DNA of 64,000 bases from Typhlomys cinereus (taxonomy: Eukaryota > Chordata > Mammalia > Rodentia > Platacanthomyidae): the NCBI GenBank assembly GCA_023101885.1, contig JALPQD010000639.1, forward strand, positions 806,001-870,000, in the 5' to 3' direction. A program made the translations under genes and the position numbers. Below the pieces are notes generated by a model. That model searched no databases. It had not been told where the DNA came from and worked only from the letters and a program-made list of their open reading frames with translations. This document shows positions 10,500-22,324 of the stretch, one piece after another (within the stretch, counting starts at the first letter, position 1; each line of letters begins with the position of its first letter).

Positions 10500-11579
10500 A
10501 AAAAGTTGAAAACTTTGCCATTGAACTTTTAAAACCCTCCCCATTTCTCATTCAGCAAGTATAGTGAATTGCTTCTGTGAACTGCTCGTTTGTATCCATT
10601 TATAAGATAAAGACCTGGTCTGTGTCAAGATAGCTCAGGAAAATGGTGGTTATGAGATGGGATTTATGTCGTTATGGGAAGAAACTGGAGATACTTGAGT
10701 TCTACCATGTAGGATAAACTGTAAAGCCAGACATTACACACAGGACCTGCCTGAAGAAGAAATGGAAGAAAGGGGGATAAGGATGTGGATTCCATTATAC
10801 CACCAGCCCCATCTGTCCTGATGCTATTATTTGTAGCATCCTTTGGTTGAAATTTCCCTTAAGCTAATTTTCTTTCTGTGAAGACGATAGTGAGAAGAGA
10901 TTCAGGAGGAGGCTCACAGGAACCCTGTCTTTGGCTGAGAGAACTGCAGGAACGGCTCCCAGGGTGTCAGCATCCCCATCTGGATACACGGTGTGGACAC
11001 CTCCTCCTTGGCTTGTGCCTGTCTGCCCAGCCCAGATATGAAGGTGTGAATTTGGAAAACATGCCAAGCAATTTTTTCTGTCTGAGAAACAGTGATGAAG
11101 ACCAGAGGATTGATAATAATGATTATGCATGTGTGCGTGCGTTTGTGTGTGTGTGCTTCATATATGCATGCATTGATGAAATAAAATTGACATTCCCAAT
11201 AGCATTCAATCACATAAAATCGTCTTGCTCTTTCTTATTATACTGTCCTGCAGAGGATCCCTATCATTTTCATGTGGTGTGTTGCTATTGTTGAGCCTGT
11301 GTTTCCAACTCAGAATTGGCCAGAACACAGAATGTAAGTCTCAAGTGCACAGAAATCTTTTCTTCATTCTTAGAGAAGGTAAATGAGCTTCAGAGACTCC
11401 CCGGGAAGCATTCAAGAAGGATGTGTACACCTTCCTGAGGACTGTCCTTAATCTGCACTTATTCTCAGTATCTTGTATTCCCATGACTCTTTGCATTCCC
11501 CTCCAGTCGCTGCAATGAGAAACTCCTCTGCTTAAAGCTGACTGCAATTTAGGCAGTTTTTAAAGGCATGCTCTGCAAT
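10500..11579. other. Unique sequence
   Basis: No recognised repeat or gene. The 138-codon plus-strand ORF at 10878-11294 has no motif or family resemblance and runs through a TG-rich patch, so it is treated as chance. Confidence 0.4.
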
Positions 11580-12185
11580 CTGTTAGACTTGTCCCCTCAA
11601 CCACTCTTATCCCTCTCACTCCCCCTCCAAACTCTCTTCTCTCAGCAGTTGCTGCTCTGAGTATCATGTCTTTCTGCTTTGGAACTCATGGGTTTAGTGA
11701 GGGCTACTCCTCATGAACATGACCATAGAACCATCCACTGGGGTCTAAGCAACTCATCAGTATGTGCACCCTAAAGTATACTGAGTCTTTCTCCACCAAA
11801 CAGCCATCAACAGCCAACAGATTCCCAGGGAAGACACAGCCCAAAAGCCCCTCTGTCATCCATGGCTTGATATTGACAGGTCTAGTCTTGTGCAAACCCC
11901 ACACAAGAGACATCGACTGCTCTTGGTCTGTGATTGTGGTAGCCGTGTTTGTTCAAAAGGTAGTATTTCACCATGCTCCTCCCTACCATTAGAGTCTTCT
12001 ATTCTTTCTGTCCCTCTTCCAGGATATTCCCTGAACCTTGGAAGGGATGATATAGATGTCCTATTTAGTCTGAGTACTTAATGGGCACTTGTTCTCAGAT
12101 GCTGTGTTTCTGACATCACAAATGGTTTCTTTCCAAATGAATGCATTTCTTCATGTACTTCTCATCTTTGAGTGAGATAACTTCA
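11580..12185 (-). mobile_element. Old L1 3'UTR fragment, minus
   Basis: C-rich start, then 'ctctcagcagttgctgctct', 'gggtttagtgagggctactc', 'agattcccagggaagacaca', 'ggtctagtcttgtgcaaacc' and 'ggatgatatagatgtcctat'. In that order these match my memory of an old rodent L1 3'UTR. Only the 3'UTR is present. It is a different subfamily from the 3'UTRs at 14, 44, 46, 57 and 60 kb. Confidence 0.55.
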
Positions 12186-12603
12186 GGTTATTATGCAGTG
12201 CAGCGAATCTGTGGGTTTCACAGGGTTACATATCATTGCCTTGAGATCTAGCACAAAAAGTCTAGAATAAGCTTGTCTTGTAAACTCTTGAACCAAATGC
12301 TATCTTTTTCTTCAATGTTAAAAGTCTCAAGAACCAGAGGTTAGGAGCATGACCATTCCTTGAGGCATTTATCATTCAGCCTACTATGCATTCACTGTCT
12401 GTTTGTCCACTTTGAGCAGGTTTAAAGATACGTGAGGGCTCCTTATCCCCCATGGGACTCATGAGTTTCTTTTCCATCTTTCTCTTGTCCCTCATGGAGT
12501 CCATGTCTGAAGTCTGTGAGTTCTTAGGGGCATTCTTGCCTCTCACAGATTTACATCCCTGAGTTCCCTTCTTTTTCTCCATTAGTAAACTCTGCCTTAA
12601 TCC
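12186..12603. other. Unrecognised sequence before AAAT repeat
   Basis: No repeat recognised. A minus-strand ORF of 68 codons at 12376-12582 is Lys-rich but matches nothing known to me. The following TAAA tract could be the tail of a retrocopy read in plus, but no 5' flank repeat is seen. Confidence 0.35.
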
Positions 12604-12671
<68 letters not shown>

Positions 12672-12673
12672 AT
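12604..12673. repeat. (TAAA)n microsatellite
   Basis: About 17 nearly perfect TAAA/AAAT units. The purity suggests it is polymorphic in the population. Confidence 0.95.
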
Positions 12674-13903
12674 GTACATAAGCCTTCTTTTGCTTTCTGT
12701 CCCTGGCAATTGTGCCTTGCATTTTAATCATTTCACCCCATTTAAATCTAGGAATTAAGATGTCTCGGTCCATTTCTTATTCAATTTATCAGAAACCCTG
12801 CCATGTAACTCAATGAAGTGCTTCTATTTCATTAGTCCAAAAGTACTCCAGCCATTTCCAGAATTTTCTGGGAAAAAAAATAACTTCACGGAATTGTCTG
12901 AAATGTTACACACTTGGAGACTCAGGATCTCTGTAGCATTTGAAATGCAACATATACATTCATGTTGTGTTTGACAACATTTAATAGTACTCTTTGACAT
13001 ATAGCTTAATTCATGCATAGGTCTTCAGCTTTATCAGAGCACAAATTTCATTCATGCATTTTATCATACTGAATAAAGAATATTTCACTAAATGTCCATA
13101 TTTCTATCCTGAAAGACATAGGTCATTACATCATAATGCTCTTATACTGGAAAAACATATTGTGAGAAAATAGAAAGTTAAATGTAAAGTTAAATGTAGT
13201 TAACACTTCTCCTCCTTCCCTGAAGAAAGAAAAAGCAATGACTCAACCAAAATTCTTTCTGGATGTCTACTTCCTGTGCTATTAAATGACAACAAGAACA
13301 GACTTGTGTCTCTGTTTCTCTAAAAGAAAACTTTTATTCCATATTGACGTTGATTTGAAAGCTGTTTCTCACACTCACACATGATATTCTATGTGGCAAA
13401 ATCCTTTTCTAAAAAGTCAAAATACTAAATTGTGCACAAATTGATATTAAAAATGAATCAGAAAAGCACTATTATGTTCAAACCAACATTTGTAAATTAT
13501 TTTAGCTCTTCTTTAAGAAATAAAAGGATACCTGTTAAGTTTGTAGGAGCAGAAATAATAAAAAAAGAAATAAAAGGAGACTAAGATTTGTTTCCTCTTA
13601 TTTGACATTATTTCAATCCTCTGCTGTGGGTTGAAGAGGTCTCCCAAAGAAAGAGAAAATGAGCCACATAATCAAATGACAGAGGGTATGGTATTTTGCT
13701 TTCTCTTTTCTTGCACCACCTTAAACACAAGAGGTGCTAATTATTCTTCCAAAATTCTTAGTTTGCCTAGAGACAAGAAAGAACCAATCCTGAAAGGTGA
13801 ATCATAATAAGCGAATCAATCAATAAATAAAGCTATTTGTTTGAAATTCTTGCCTTGATTTTAGTGTCAATTATACATGTTTTTATTCAATTGTTTCAAA
13901 TCC
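12674..13903. other. Unique AT-rich sequence
   Basis: No recognised repeat, gene or conserved signal in about 1.2 kb; several A-rich patches only. Confidence 0.45.
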
Positions 13904-13945
13904 ATCACTGAGTTTTTTTATTAATACATTTTTATTATTATTTCA

Positions 13946-14727
13946 GCTCACACAAACTTTTTTTTATTAAAAATTTAATTATACATTTTAAAATTTTTTA
14001 CCAGTTCCCTCCCTCCCCCCTCCCCTTCCCCCAGTGTCTCCCCCCCAATTCCCAGAGAGTCCTTTATTGTGTGCGCCTAACTCTCCACTGGGTCCTCCTC
14101 TCCGATGACATATAAGGACCCAGTGGCATTTCCATAAGCCCTTTCTCTTGTTCCCCTTAAGCAGAAGATCACTACTATGGCTGTCAATCCCTTGCCTCCA
14201 GGGGTCTCGGTGCCCTTAACAGATGCTAGACTTTATGAGGGCAACAGTGCGCTGGACATTGCGCAGGGCATGCAAAGTTCCATTATGATTGCTTTGGCCC
14301 CAACTATTGTTGAGAATCTTGCAAATCGTTGCTCCTCCCATCCTTTTGCTCTTACAATCTTACCGCCCCCTCTTCCGCAAATGTCCCTGAGCTCCAGGAT
14401 GGGGAGAGATTAGGCTGTCCTAGTTCTATGTGATTGATATAGAGTCTCTGAAGTTCTGGATTGTGGTTTGTTGATTTTCTTTTGCAGTTTTGCTGCTCCT
14501 GCAATTCCCTTCACTCCATTCTGCTGGGCAATGTATGTCACCCCCTGGCCAGAGACAAAAAGCTGTTAAACTGGAGTCTTGTTGTAATAGCACATTCAAG
14601 GGTAGATGTAATAAGAGTAGGAAACCTCACTGAGGGCGGGGTCCATTACCCATTTGCAAAATGATTACTTTTTATCTGCTAGACTATATGCCCTCCCCTT
14701 CTGGTGAGATCAGGAAAGAACGTCTGA
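13946..14727 (-). repeat. L1 3'UTR copy A (outer, 3'-most)
   Basis: Begins with 'gctcacacaaac' and carries the C-rich tract at about 14000-14045, then the 'aggacccagtggcatttcc', 'caatcccttgcctcca', 'ttgcgcagggcatgcaaag' and 'ctgttaaactggagtcttg' blocks also present in copy B. A roughly 40-bp A/T-rich insertion lies at 13958-13999. Near its right end 26-28 bp are missing between two 'gatca' words that are both present in the copy at 61.5 kb, a direct-repeat-mediated deletion. Confidence 0.9.
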
Positions 14728-15744
14728 GCTCACACAAACTTAATAGGTGCACCAGTTCCCTCCCTCCCTCCTCCTCCCCCCTTACCCCCTGTTCCCCCAT
14801 CCTTCCCCCCTCCCTCCCCATCCCCCAGTGCCTCCTGCCCCAATTTCCAGAGAGTCCTTTCTTGTGCATGCCTGAGTCTCCTCTGGGCCCTCCTCTCCGA
14901 TGATGTACAAGGACCCAGTGGCATTTCCCTGAACCCTTTTCCGTGTTCACCTTAAGTATAGGAACACTGCTGTGGCTGCCAAACCCTTGCCTCCAAGGAT
15001 CTTGGTGCCTTTAGCAGATGCTAGACTTTGTGAGGTCAATAGTGTGTTGGACATTGCGCAGGGCATGTAAAGTCCAATTATGATTGCTTCAGCCCTAACT
15101 TGTATGGAGTATCTTGCATATCATTGCTCCTCCCATCCTTTTGCTCTTACACTCTTACTGCCCCCTCTTCTGCAAATTTCCCTGAGCTTCAGGATGGGGA
15201 GAGATTAGTCTGGCCTAGTTCTAGGTGGTTGATATAGAATCTCTGAAGTTCTGGAGTGTGGTTTGTTGATTTTCTTTTGCTGTTTTGCTGCTCCTGCAAT
15301 GCCCTTCACTCCATCCTGCTGGGTACTGTATGTCACCCCCTGGCCAGAGACAAAAAGCTGTTAAACTAGAGTCTTGTGATAAAAGCACATTCAAAGGTAG
15401 ATGTAATAAAAGTGGGAAACCATAGTGAGGGAGGGGTCTATCACCCATTTGCAAAATGGTTACTTTTTATCTGCCAGACTATATGCCCTCCTCTCCTGGT
15501 GAGATCATACCCCCTCAGTAGTAAATGATCAAAAACGAAAGTCTGTGAACTTAATCAGATGTCTCATTACTTATTTGAGTCCTTGATGGAGGCCTATTTT
15601 CTCTGCTGTAACATGGTCCCCTCTCTCCTTGTTTCTGGTGTGGCCCTCCTACCCCATCCCTCCTGTTCATAATCCTTGCAATTACTGTAGGTATTACAGA
15701 GATTTTTCTCTGAGTGTCTCTAGGTGGGCTGGGTGGGTTTGGTA
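14728..15744 (-). repeat. L1 3'UTR copy B (inner, joined to ORF2)
   Basis: Starts again with 'gctcacacaaacttaatagg' and a long C-rich tract (14755-14830), repeats all blocks of copy A, then continues through 'aatgatcaaaaacgaaagtc' and 'gaggcctattttctctgctg' to the ORF2 end. The C-rich tract is G-rich on the L1 sense strand and could fold as a G-quadruplex, as known for other mammalian L1 3'UTRs. Confidence 0.9.
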
Positions 15745-17495
15745 CTAGGAGCCACCTATTAGGGAGTACATACGGTGCTTAATTTTCTGGGTCTGGGATA
15801 CTTCACTTAATATAATAGTTTCTTATGACATCCATTTCCGGGAAAATTCCAGTAATTCATCATTTTTGATGGCTGAGTAGTACTCCATTGTATAGATGTA
15901 CCACCTTTTCCTTACCCACTCATCAACTGTTGGACATTTGGGTTGATTCCATGACTTTGCTATTGTAAACAGTGCTGCTATGAACATGGTTGTGCTTCTG
16001 CTATCGAGGTGAATTTTTGCTGTATGGGGGGTTATTCCGAAAAGTGGAATAGCAGGGTCATATGGCATTTTAATCTTTAGTTTCTTTAAGAATCTCCAGA
16101 CGGCTCTCCAGAATGGCTGTATGAGCCTACATTCCCATGAGCAATGTAAGAGAGTTCCCCTCTCTCCAGCATTTGTTGTTGTTTGTATTTAGGATTTTTG
16201 CCATCCTGACCGGGGTGAGATGATATCTCAGGGAAGTTTTGATTTGCATTTCCCTGATAGCTAAAGAAGTGGAGCATTTTTTAAGATATTTGTTAGACAT
16301 TTTAATTTCATCCCTGGTAAAGTTTCTTTTGAGTTCCAGGGCCCATTTTTTAATTGGGCCATTGGTTTCCTTGGTTTTTAGTTTTCTAAGTTCTTTGTGC
16401 ACTCTGGACAGCACAGTTCTATCAGACGTGTGGTTAGTGAAGATTTTCTCCCATTCTGTGGGTTGCCTTTGTGCTGCAGTTACAATTTCTTTATCTGAAC
16501 AGAAGCTCTTTAATTTCACAAGATCCCAACTGTTGAGAGTTGGTAGCAGTGACTGTGCCATTGGATGTCTGTTTAGGAACTGTTGGCCTAGCCCAATCAG
16601 TTCGAGGGAGTTCCCTATCCTTTCAACTATGGTTTTTATAATCTCTGGCCTGATATCAAGGTCCTTGATCCATTTGGAATTAAGTCTTGTACATGGTGAC
16701 AAGTACGGGTCCAGCTTTAATCTTCTGCATGTGGAGATCCAGTTTTGCAAGCACCATTTGTTGAAGATGCTGTTCTTTTTCCATTGGATTTTTTGCGCCC
16801 CTTTGTCAAAGACCAAATGGCTGTAATTTTGTGGGCTTATATCTGGGTCTTCAATCCTTATCTTTTGATCTGTGTGTCTATTTTGGAGCCAGTACCAAGC
16901 TGTCTTTACAACTATGGATTTGTAATATAGACTTAGGTTTGGTATGGTAATACCTCCAGCAGTGTTTTTGTTACTCAGGATTGTCTTTGCTATCCTGGGT
17001 CTTTTGTGCCTCCATATGAACTTTGAGATTGTTTGGTCAACTTCTTTGAAGAATTGCTTTGGGATTTTAATTGGTATAGCATTGAATTGGTATATTACCT
17101 TTGGTAGGATGGTCATTTTTACGATGTTGATTCTGCCAATCCAGAAACAAGGGAGGTCTTTCCACCTTCTGGTGTCTTCTGCTATTTCTTTCTTTAGGGT
17201 TTTAAAGTTTTCATTATAAAGGTCTTTTACCTCCTTGGTTAGGTTTATACCAAGGTATTTCATTTTTTTAGGGGCTATAGTAAATGGGATTGTTTCTCTC
17301 AGGGCTTTTTCACTTCTTTCATTCTGGGCATATAGGAAGGCCTCTGATTTTTGCATATTTATTTTGTATCCTGCCACCCTGCTGAACTTCTCAATTAGTT
17401 CCAGGAGCTTCCTGGTGGAGTTTTTTGGATTACTTAGGTATAAGATCACGTCATCTGCAAATAGGGATAGCTTGACTTCTTCCTTGCCGATTTGA
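15745..17495 (-). pseudogene. L1 ORF2 3' half, 457-codon open stretch then frameshift
   Basis: A 457-codon frame (17500 to 16127) begins at the 5' truncation, just before the RT active site KLSLFADDVILYL, so its first Met is not a real start. It retains the RT end, the [11 protein letters not shown] region, the TEWEKIFTNH block and the DEIKMSNKYLK block. An 11-bp deletion between short direct repeats near 16165 removes part of the C-terminal cysteine-rich motif (CWRxCGERGT..HC) and shifts the frame. The remaining C terminus is in another frame at 15823-16068 (PHTAKIHLDS, YIYTMEYYSAIKNDELLEF). A TAA there ends it 25 codons early relative to the copy at 61.8 kb. Confidence 0.9.
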
Positions 17496-17508
17496 ATCAC
17501 CGAGTTTT

Positions 17509-18215
17509 ATAACTACTTTTGAATAAGTCCTCCAATATCTTCTGTACTGGTTTGTGCATCTGTTCCCACTACCTCCTGCTGCAAGTACTGTGACTTCCAC
17601 AGAATCTATTGCTGTTCCTTGGACAGCTTTTGAAAATCAGAATTCTAGAAATATAAAGCTTTGTTTAAATTGATGGTTGGCTCAAAAATTTATTGTAATA
17701 ATGTCTCCGGCGAGTACAGGTTTGGGGCTGAGGCATCGTGAGGTCTAATTTGACTTTTGCTGCAGAAAATAACAGCCCTGAGGAATTAATTCCATGCCTA
17801 TGTTTAAAGCTACAAGTATTATACCTCTTTCAAAAGCCAGAATTATTAGCTATATCAACTCAGGAATCTATTCAGGCCTAAAAAACTTTTGGAAATGGTT
17901 AATATTTATTTTGACTTGCTGTTTTACTTGACTACACTGAGACTGGCAAAACTTCCTTGTGTTGTAGAGAAGACACACCCAAGAGCAAATGAGAATGTAC
18001 CAGAGGCCTGAAGCGCTGGAGGGCCATGTTTGTCCAAATGATCCCTGCTCACTCAAACATGGTTCAAATATGTGCCCAGAGCCAGAGAGGAGTTTGCATC
18101 CTCAAAGTTCAAGTCTCTTCAGATTCCCATGGTAGATGACTGAATTTCTGCAGTATTTATCCTCAGAGGTGGTCTCTTGTTATGCCACTCTCTGGCATTT
18201 TTTAAGAAATCATCA
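17509..18215. other. Unique sequence
   Basis: No recognised repeat or gene. Confidence 0.45.
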
Positions 18216-18310
18216 TGCTTTGAAGGCAAGCCTAGCCTCGGACACAGGCAGTCCACTAGCCTCAGGCTCCTGAGTGCTAGGATTATATGTGTTTCCCGCT
18301 AAACCTGGAT
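18216..18310 (-). mobile_element. B1 SINE fragment, minus
   Basis: 'aagcctagcctcggacacag' followed by 'cctcaggctcctgagtgcta' and 'ggattatatgtg' matches the reverse of B1 ('agtgctgggattacaggc'). Head and tail are lost; old. Confidence 0.65.
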
Positions 18311-18634
18311 TTCATAAGTATTTTCTTTCATATCTTCAATACCAAGAGAAATGGCTAAAGCACAGAAGGCCAACAAAATATAAATAATTCATCCATACTC
18401 TCAACTACTGAATACATATAGTTTAACAGATACTTTCCTATACTTTGGGATAGTAGTTCATTAAAAAAGAAAATCAAAAACAAAAAATCAAACACAAACA
18501 CACATAAAAACATGTAAATAATGACCATAATTGTGGCCCCTGAGGACAGTTTATTCTGAGTGTAAGATACTAAAGTCTTCTTTGGCCTACCTAGAAACAA
18601 CCCACTTGATATAAAAACTTCTGATTTTTACTAT

Positions 18635-18830
18635 GTAAATTTAGGGAAGCTACATAACCATCCTATGACTCATTGCCGCATCTATAAAACAAGAATATTA
18701 ACAAACTTTCTTGTTATCTATAATGAGAATTGCTAACAAATGTTTAGTAAATGCCAAATTCACACAAAATAAGGAAACTTAGCATGTAATCTGGTACACA
18801 GTGAATGTTCAATCCATTCTTTGGTCTAGT
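18635..18830 (+). mobile_element. MIR (ancient mammalian SINE), plus
   Basis: 'gggaagctacataaccatcc', 'tatgactcattgccgcatct', 'ataaaacaagaatattaaca' and 'gtacacagtgaatgttcaa' follow the MIR order (core 'cttaacctctctgagcctca', 'ctgtaaaat', 'ggcacatagtaagcgctcaa'). Heavily diverged, as expected for this age. Confidence 0.6.
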
Positions 18831-19817
18831 TTTTAATAAACTCCTACTTTCAGTATCTTTGTACTGCTGAGAGGGTCTCCAAACATCCTTCCCACTAACC
18901 CTATGTGCCAGATAATATCATCTTAGCTTGGAGCCATCGAGACATAAAGGTAAATCTATTGCAAATATATAATGTTCCTGGACTAATGTCTATATCTAAA
19001 TAAGGAAGAGAGACAAGAAACAAATGTATTGGTAACATGAGAGACCAAGAATGATAAATTAAGTGAAGTAACAGAAAGGATTTGAAATGATCAGAAACCC
19101 TCTCCAAAAATATGGCATTTCAAGGGACCAGAATAAGTTGGATCAGCAGGCCCTTGCGCATTTTTGAGCAGCTCAATGCAGGGAACAGAGGACAGGAAAC
19201 TCAGAAGCCTTGTAGACAAGAAGGACTGGATGTATCAGTCACTAAAATGATCATGTTTCCAAAAGTAAGGGATCAGGCTGGGAAAATGTTAATGCAAACT
19301 AATTTCTTAAAAGCATCTGCAGACTAGGATTAGTCTATGCATCACCAACGACTTAGAGTAAATGCATTTTGGTTATTACTATAATATACTTTTCCAAAAG
19401 GTAAAATCCTGACCCTCAAGCAGCTGCAAAATGAACCCATGTCAGAGATGTAACTCAACTTCTTTGATTAATGAAAAGATTAGTGAGATATTAATATCAG
19501 TTTTCAGGATACTTGATGGGAGGTTAATTTAATTAAAGAGAATTAAAATAATATTGCCAGAGGGGATACCACTCTGAATATTGTCTTATGGTGTAAGGAA
19601 TTATAATTTTTGGACATTTTTATCACACAAAATGATGTACAGCTCTATGAGCCCAAAAAATTTCATGTCAGTATGTAACTTTATTAATCTGAAACATTTA
19701 AATACTAAATAAGATTTCAAGTAGACCACCTATGATACCTGTTTGCTGACTTCCTTCCAAATTTTGATTGAATTTTATTGACCCAACTTAACTTTTAAGA
19801 CACTTCTTTAAAACAGT

Positions 19818-19819
<2 letters not shown>
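18831..19819. other. Unique AT-rich sequence
   Basis: Nothing recognised. Confidence 0.45.
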
Positions 19820-19895
<76 letters not shown>

Positions 19896-19896
19896 A
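19820..19896. repeat. (CT)n(CA)n compound microsatellite
   Basis: A pure CT run (about 19821-19850) passes directly into a CA run (about 19850-19887). The purity suggests recent activity. Confidence 0.95.
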
Positions 19897-22324
19897 GCGG
19901 CTCAGCCTATATATCTGCCTCTTACAATGTCTAGAGTTGGAGCTCTACATTCATGAAACTTTGTCTCCTGTTTATTTTATTTTTTGTTCTAGTCATCCTT
20001 TTTGTTTAGTTTAAGATTTATTGAGTTGAGATTTGCTTTTTGTGCTATAAGCAGAGTCCTTACTTGTAGCAAACCAGATCTCAGGGGAACAGCTATTTGA
20101 GTTCATTGCATTCTAGGATCTGAACCTGTTATTACCAGAAACAATTCATGTGTTATCCCAAAGACTTTCCAACTAGTTTTTATGCATACAGCTAATTAAT
20201 TCTGTACAGCTCATTCTTTCTTTAGAGACCAGGACCTTCTGTAGAGAATTTCATAGAATTGCCCTGCTTCTAATTAAGGATTCTTGGAGTCCCAATTCTC
20301 CCCAACTATGCAAACTAGACAGAGAATGTAAGTGAGCTCAAGTTTGATGTAAGTCTGATATTTTATTTTTAATGCAAGGACGCTTCCCTTTCCTTCTGGT
20401 AGCATCTGAAATTCAGATACTTTTGGACATTAATTTGTATACAAGAAATGAAAAGCATTTCCCAACATTTTCTAGATCTTCATGGTTTTTTGTCTTATCA
20501 CTAACAACAGGTCCTCACTCCCTGCCTTCTCTTACTTCATCAGATGTCTGCCTCAGAGTGCATTGTAGATATCAAGGAGAGGCAGATCATAAGGAAACGA
20601 TTACTCTCTGCTGACCAGGGGACTGGCCAAAAGCTTTACAACATTAAAAATGAGGATAAGCACCAACAATTACTCAAATGAATTGAGAGACACAAGTTGA
20701 TTAATCTCTACCCACCACAAGGACTTACAAGCTTCTGCAAACTATGCAAACAAAGGATAATAACTGACTTCAGCAGCACATAAATTCCATCCCCAGAGCA
20801 ACTCTTAACTCTGGTCTTCAGATTCAGTTATTCTGCCTGATCCAGGCTGAGCTCTGTGCCCTGCAGCCCAAAGGCTGCTCCAGGGGCAACAGTCCACGCC
20901 GGCCTGTGCCGCTGACCCGCTGCTGTGTGCAGTTCTTTGTAATCCATTTTCTTTTAATTGGAAACAAATTAGAGCTGTCTAGAGAGAACAATGTGCACAT
21001 TGAACCACAATCTTTTGGTGTCCCATACCACAAACTACATGGGCAATTTTTTTTTAAAGGTTTCCTTTTTAGTTGCAGCTTCTGAGCCTCCTATTATTTT
21101 ATGTGGCCTCTAGGGTTCCACTATAAGCAAGCCATTAATGCTAATGTGAAAATCTTGCAATGTTTGGAATAAATTAAGCACATGCTCTACCGTAATTATT
21201 TTACAGGTATTACTGCTTTGCTGGCTAAGTTGTGAGGAGGAAGTCAACTGGAAACTTTTTTTAATCATCTGGTAGACATTAAGCTGAAAGGATCCCTGTT
21301 CATGCCCATTGCTTAAACTCTGTTTAGTAAACAGACTGCACACAGCTAACTGCGCTGACTTCTCTTTGAAATGAGTGTATAAATAAAAGGCCACCACCGC
21401 TGTGTATATTTTCATTTATGAAGCTTCTAACCACAGGGTTTCCCCATCATTAAATATGTGGTGCTGGAGGAGGGACTGTGCCGAAGATAAATGTCAATTA
21501 GTGCCCGTGGGACAAAAGATGAGCTAGCTATACACTACCTTCAGGAGCATGATGATGATTTTATAGCTTTTTATCCTCAAAGATTATTTTTTTCAGAGGA
21601 TAAGAAAAACCAATTTAATTCTATTGCTTACATGGAAAAATTCAGAAACAAAGACATTATGTTACTTGTTCTCTTATTTACTGTGGCTGTATTTAATATA
21701 CCTAGAAGATTTGCATAGTGGTGCAACCTATCTGACTTTAAGTCACAGAAAATTGGAGTTATTATTCACATAGATTCAGTACATGTTCATGGTAATGGAG
21801 AGTGCAATACAAATTTTTTAATTTTTGAATCTTTCATGCGCAGATACACATAAATTCATTGTATTTGTAAGAAGCAAGTTGGAGCTAGGGAAAAGGCCAC
21901 ATCTTTTATTTACATACACTGACTTTTCCAGGGATGGCCTAAAGACCCCAAGCCTTGAAATTATCAAAAGTCCATTACTAGATATGCACATTATTGCCCC
22001 TGGCCTGCTGAGTCAGAATATGAATTTTTAAATGCCACTGAGTAATAGATTCACTGTAGTATCAGAATCTGGTTTACTGATCCATTTTTCAGCTTCAAGA
22101 ATTACTTTGGTGTCACTTCATTTCTTTCCAGCCCTAAGACTTGCTTCATTTTTCCAAACTGGCCACAGGAAACAAGGAGGCAGAAATGGTTCAGTCACAT
22201 TTAAGGCACAGGTTTAAAGGTTAATCTCAGGTCCAGGTAGTTCCACTGAGATGGAATTGTCAAGACAGGCTGGTGAATGATTTAGAAAGAAAAGATTCAA
22301 CTGTAAGGGAATAGGCAAAATTCC
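19897..22324. other. Unique sequence, possible regulatory DNA near 21.2-21.5 kb
   Basis: No repeat recognised over 2.4 kb. The part around 21100-21720 is unusually free of low complexity. It contains a 17-bp odd palindrome and a TATA-like word (see separate entries). ORFs at 21491-21718 and elsewhere have no family resemblance. Confidence 0.4.
21319..21335. other. Forkhead-like inverted repeat
   Basis: TCTGTTTA-G-TAAACAGA is a perfect 8-bp inverted repeat around one base. Each arm contains TGTTTA/TAAACA, the core bound by forkhead (FOX) factors. Whether it is bound is unknown. A tataaataaaagg word lies 43 bp downstream at 21378-21390. Confidence 0.35.

Larger units (their letters stand above)
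13917..17495 (-). mobile_element. Younger L1 copy with doubled 3'UTR, 5' truncated
   Basis: Minus-strand L1 running from a T-rich run (reverse poly(A), 13911-13945) to ORF2 near the RT active site, where it is 5' truncated. The flanks share a 13-bp direct repeat with one mismatch: atcactgagtttt at 13904-13916 and atcaccgagtttt at 17496-17508. Unusually the 3'UTR is present twice, 13946-14727 and 14728-15744, without a poly(A) run between. Since one TSD encloses everything, the whole unit probably landed in one event. Better preserved than the L1 at 1-3.9 kb. Confidence 0.9.

Noticed and set aside
10878..11294. 138-codon plus-strand ORF
   Set aside because: No domain, motif or family resemblance; it crosses a TG-rich patch and its ATG context is unremarkable.
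16239..16826. 195-codon plus-strand ORF (and a 226-codon one at 45146-45826)
   Set aside because: Antisense shadows of L1 ORF2, whose sense frame carries the recognisable motifs.
20770..20790. 'cttcagcagcacataaattc' resembles the start of U6 snRNA
   Set aside because: Similarity stops after about 12 bases and the rest of U6 is absent.
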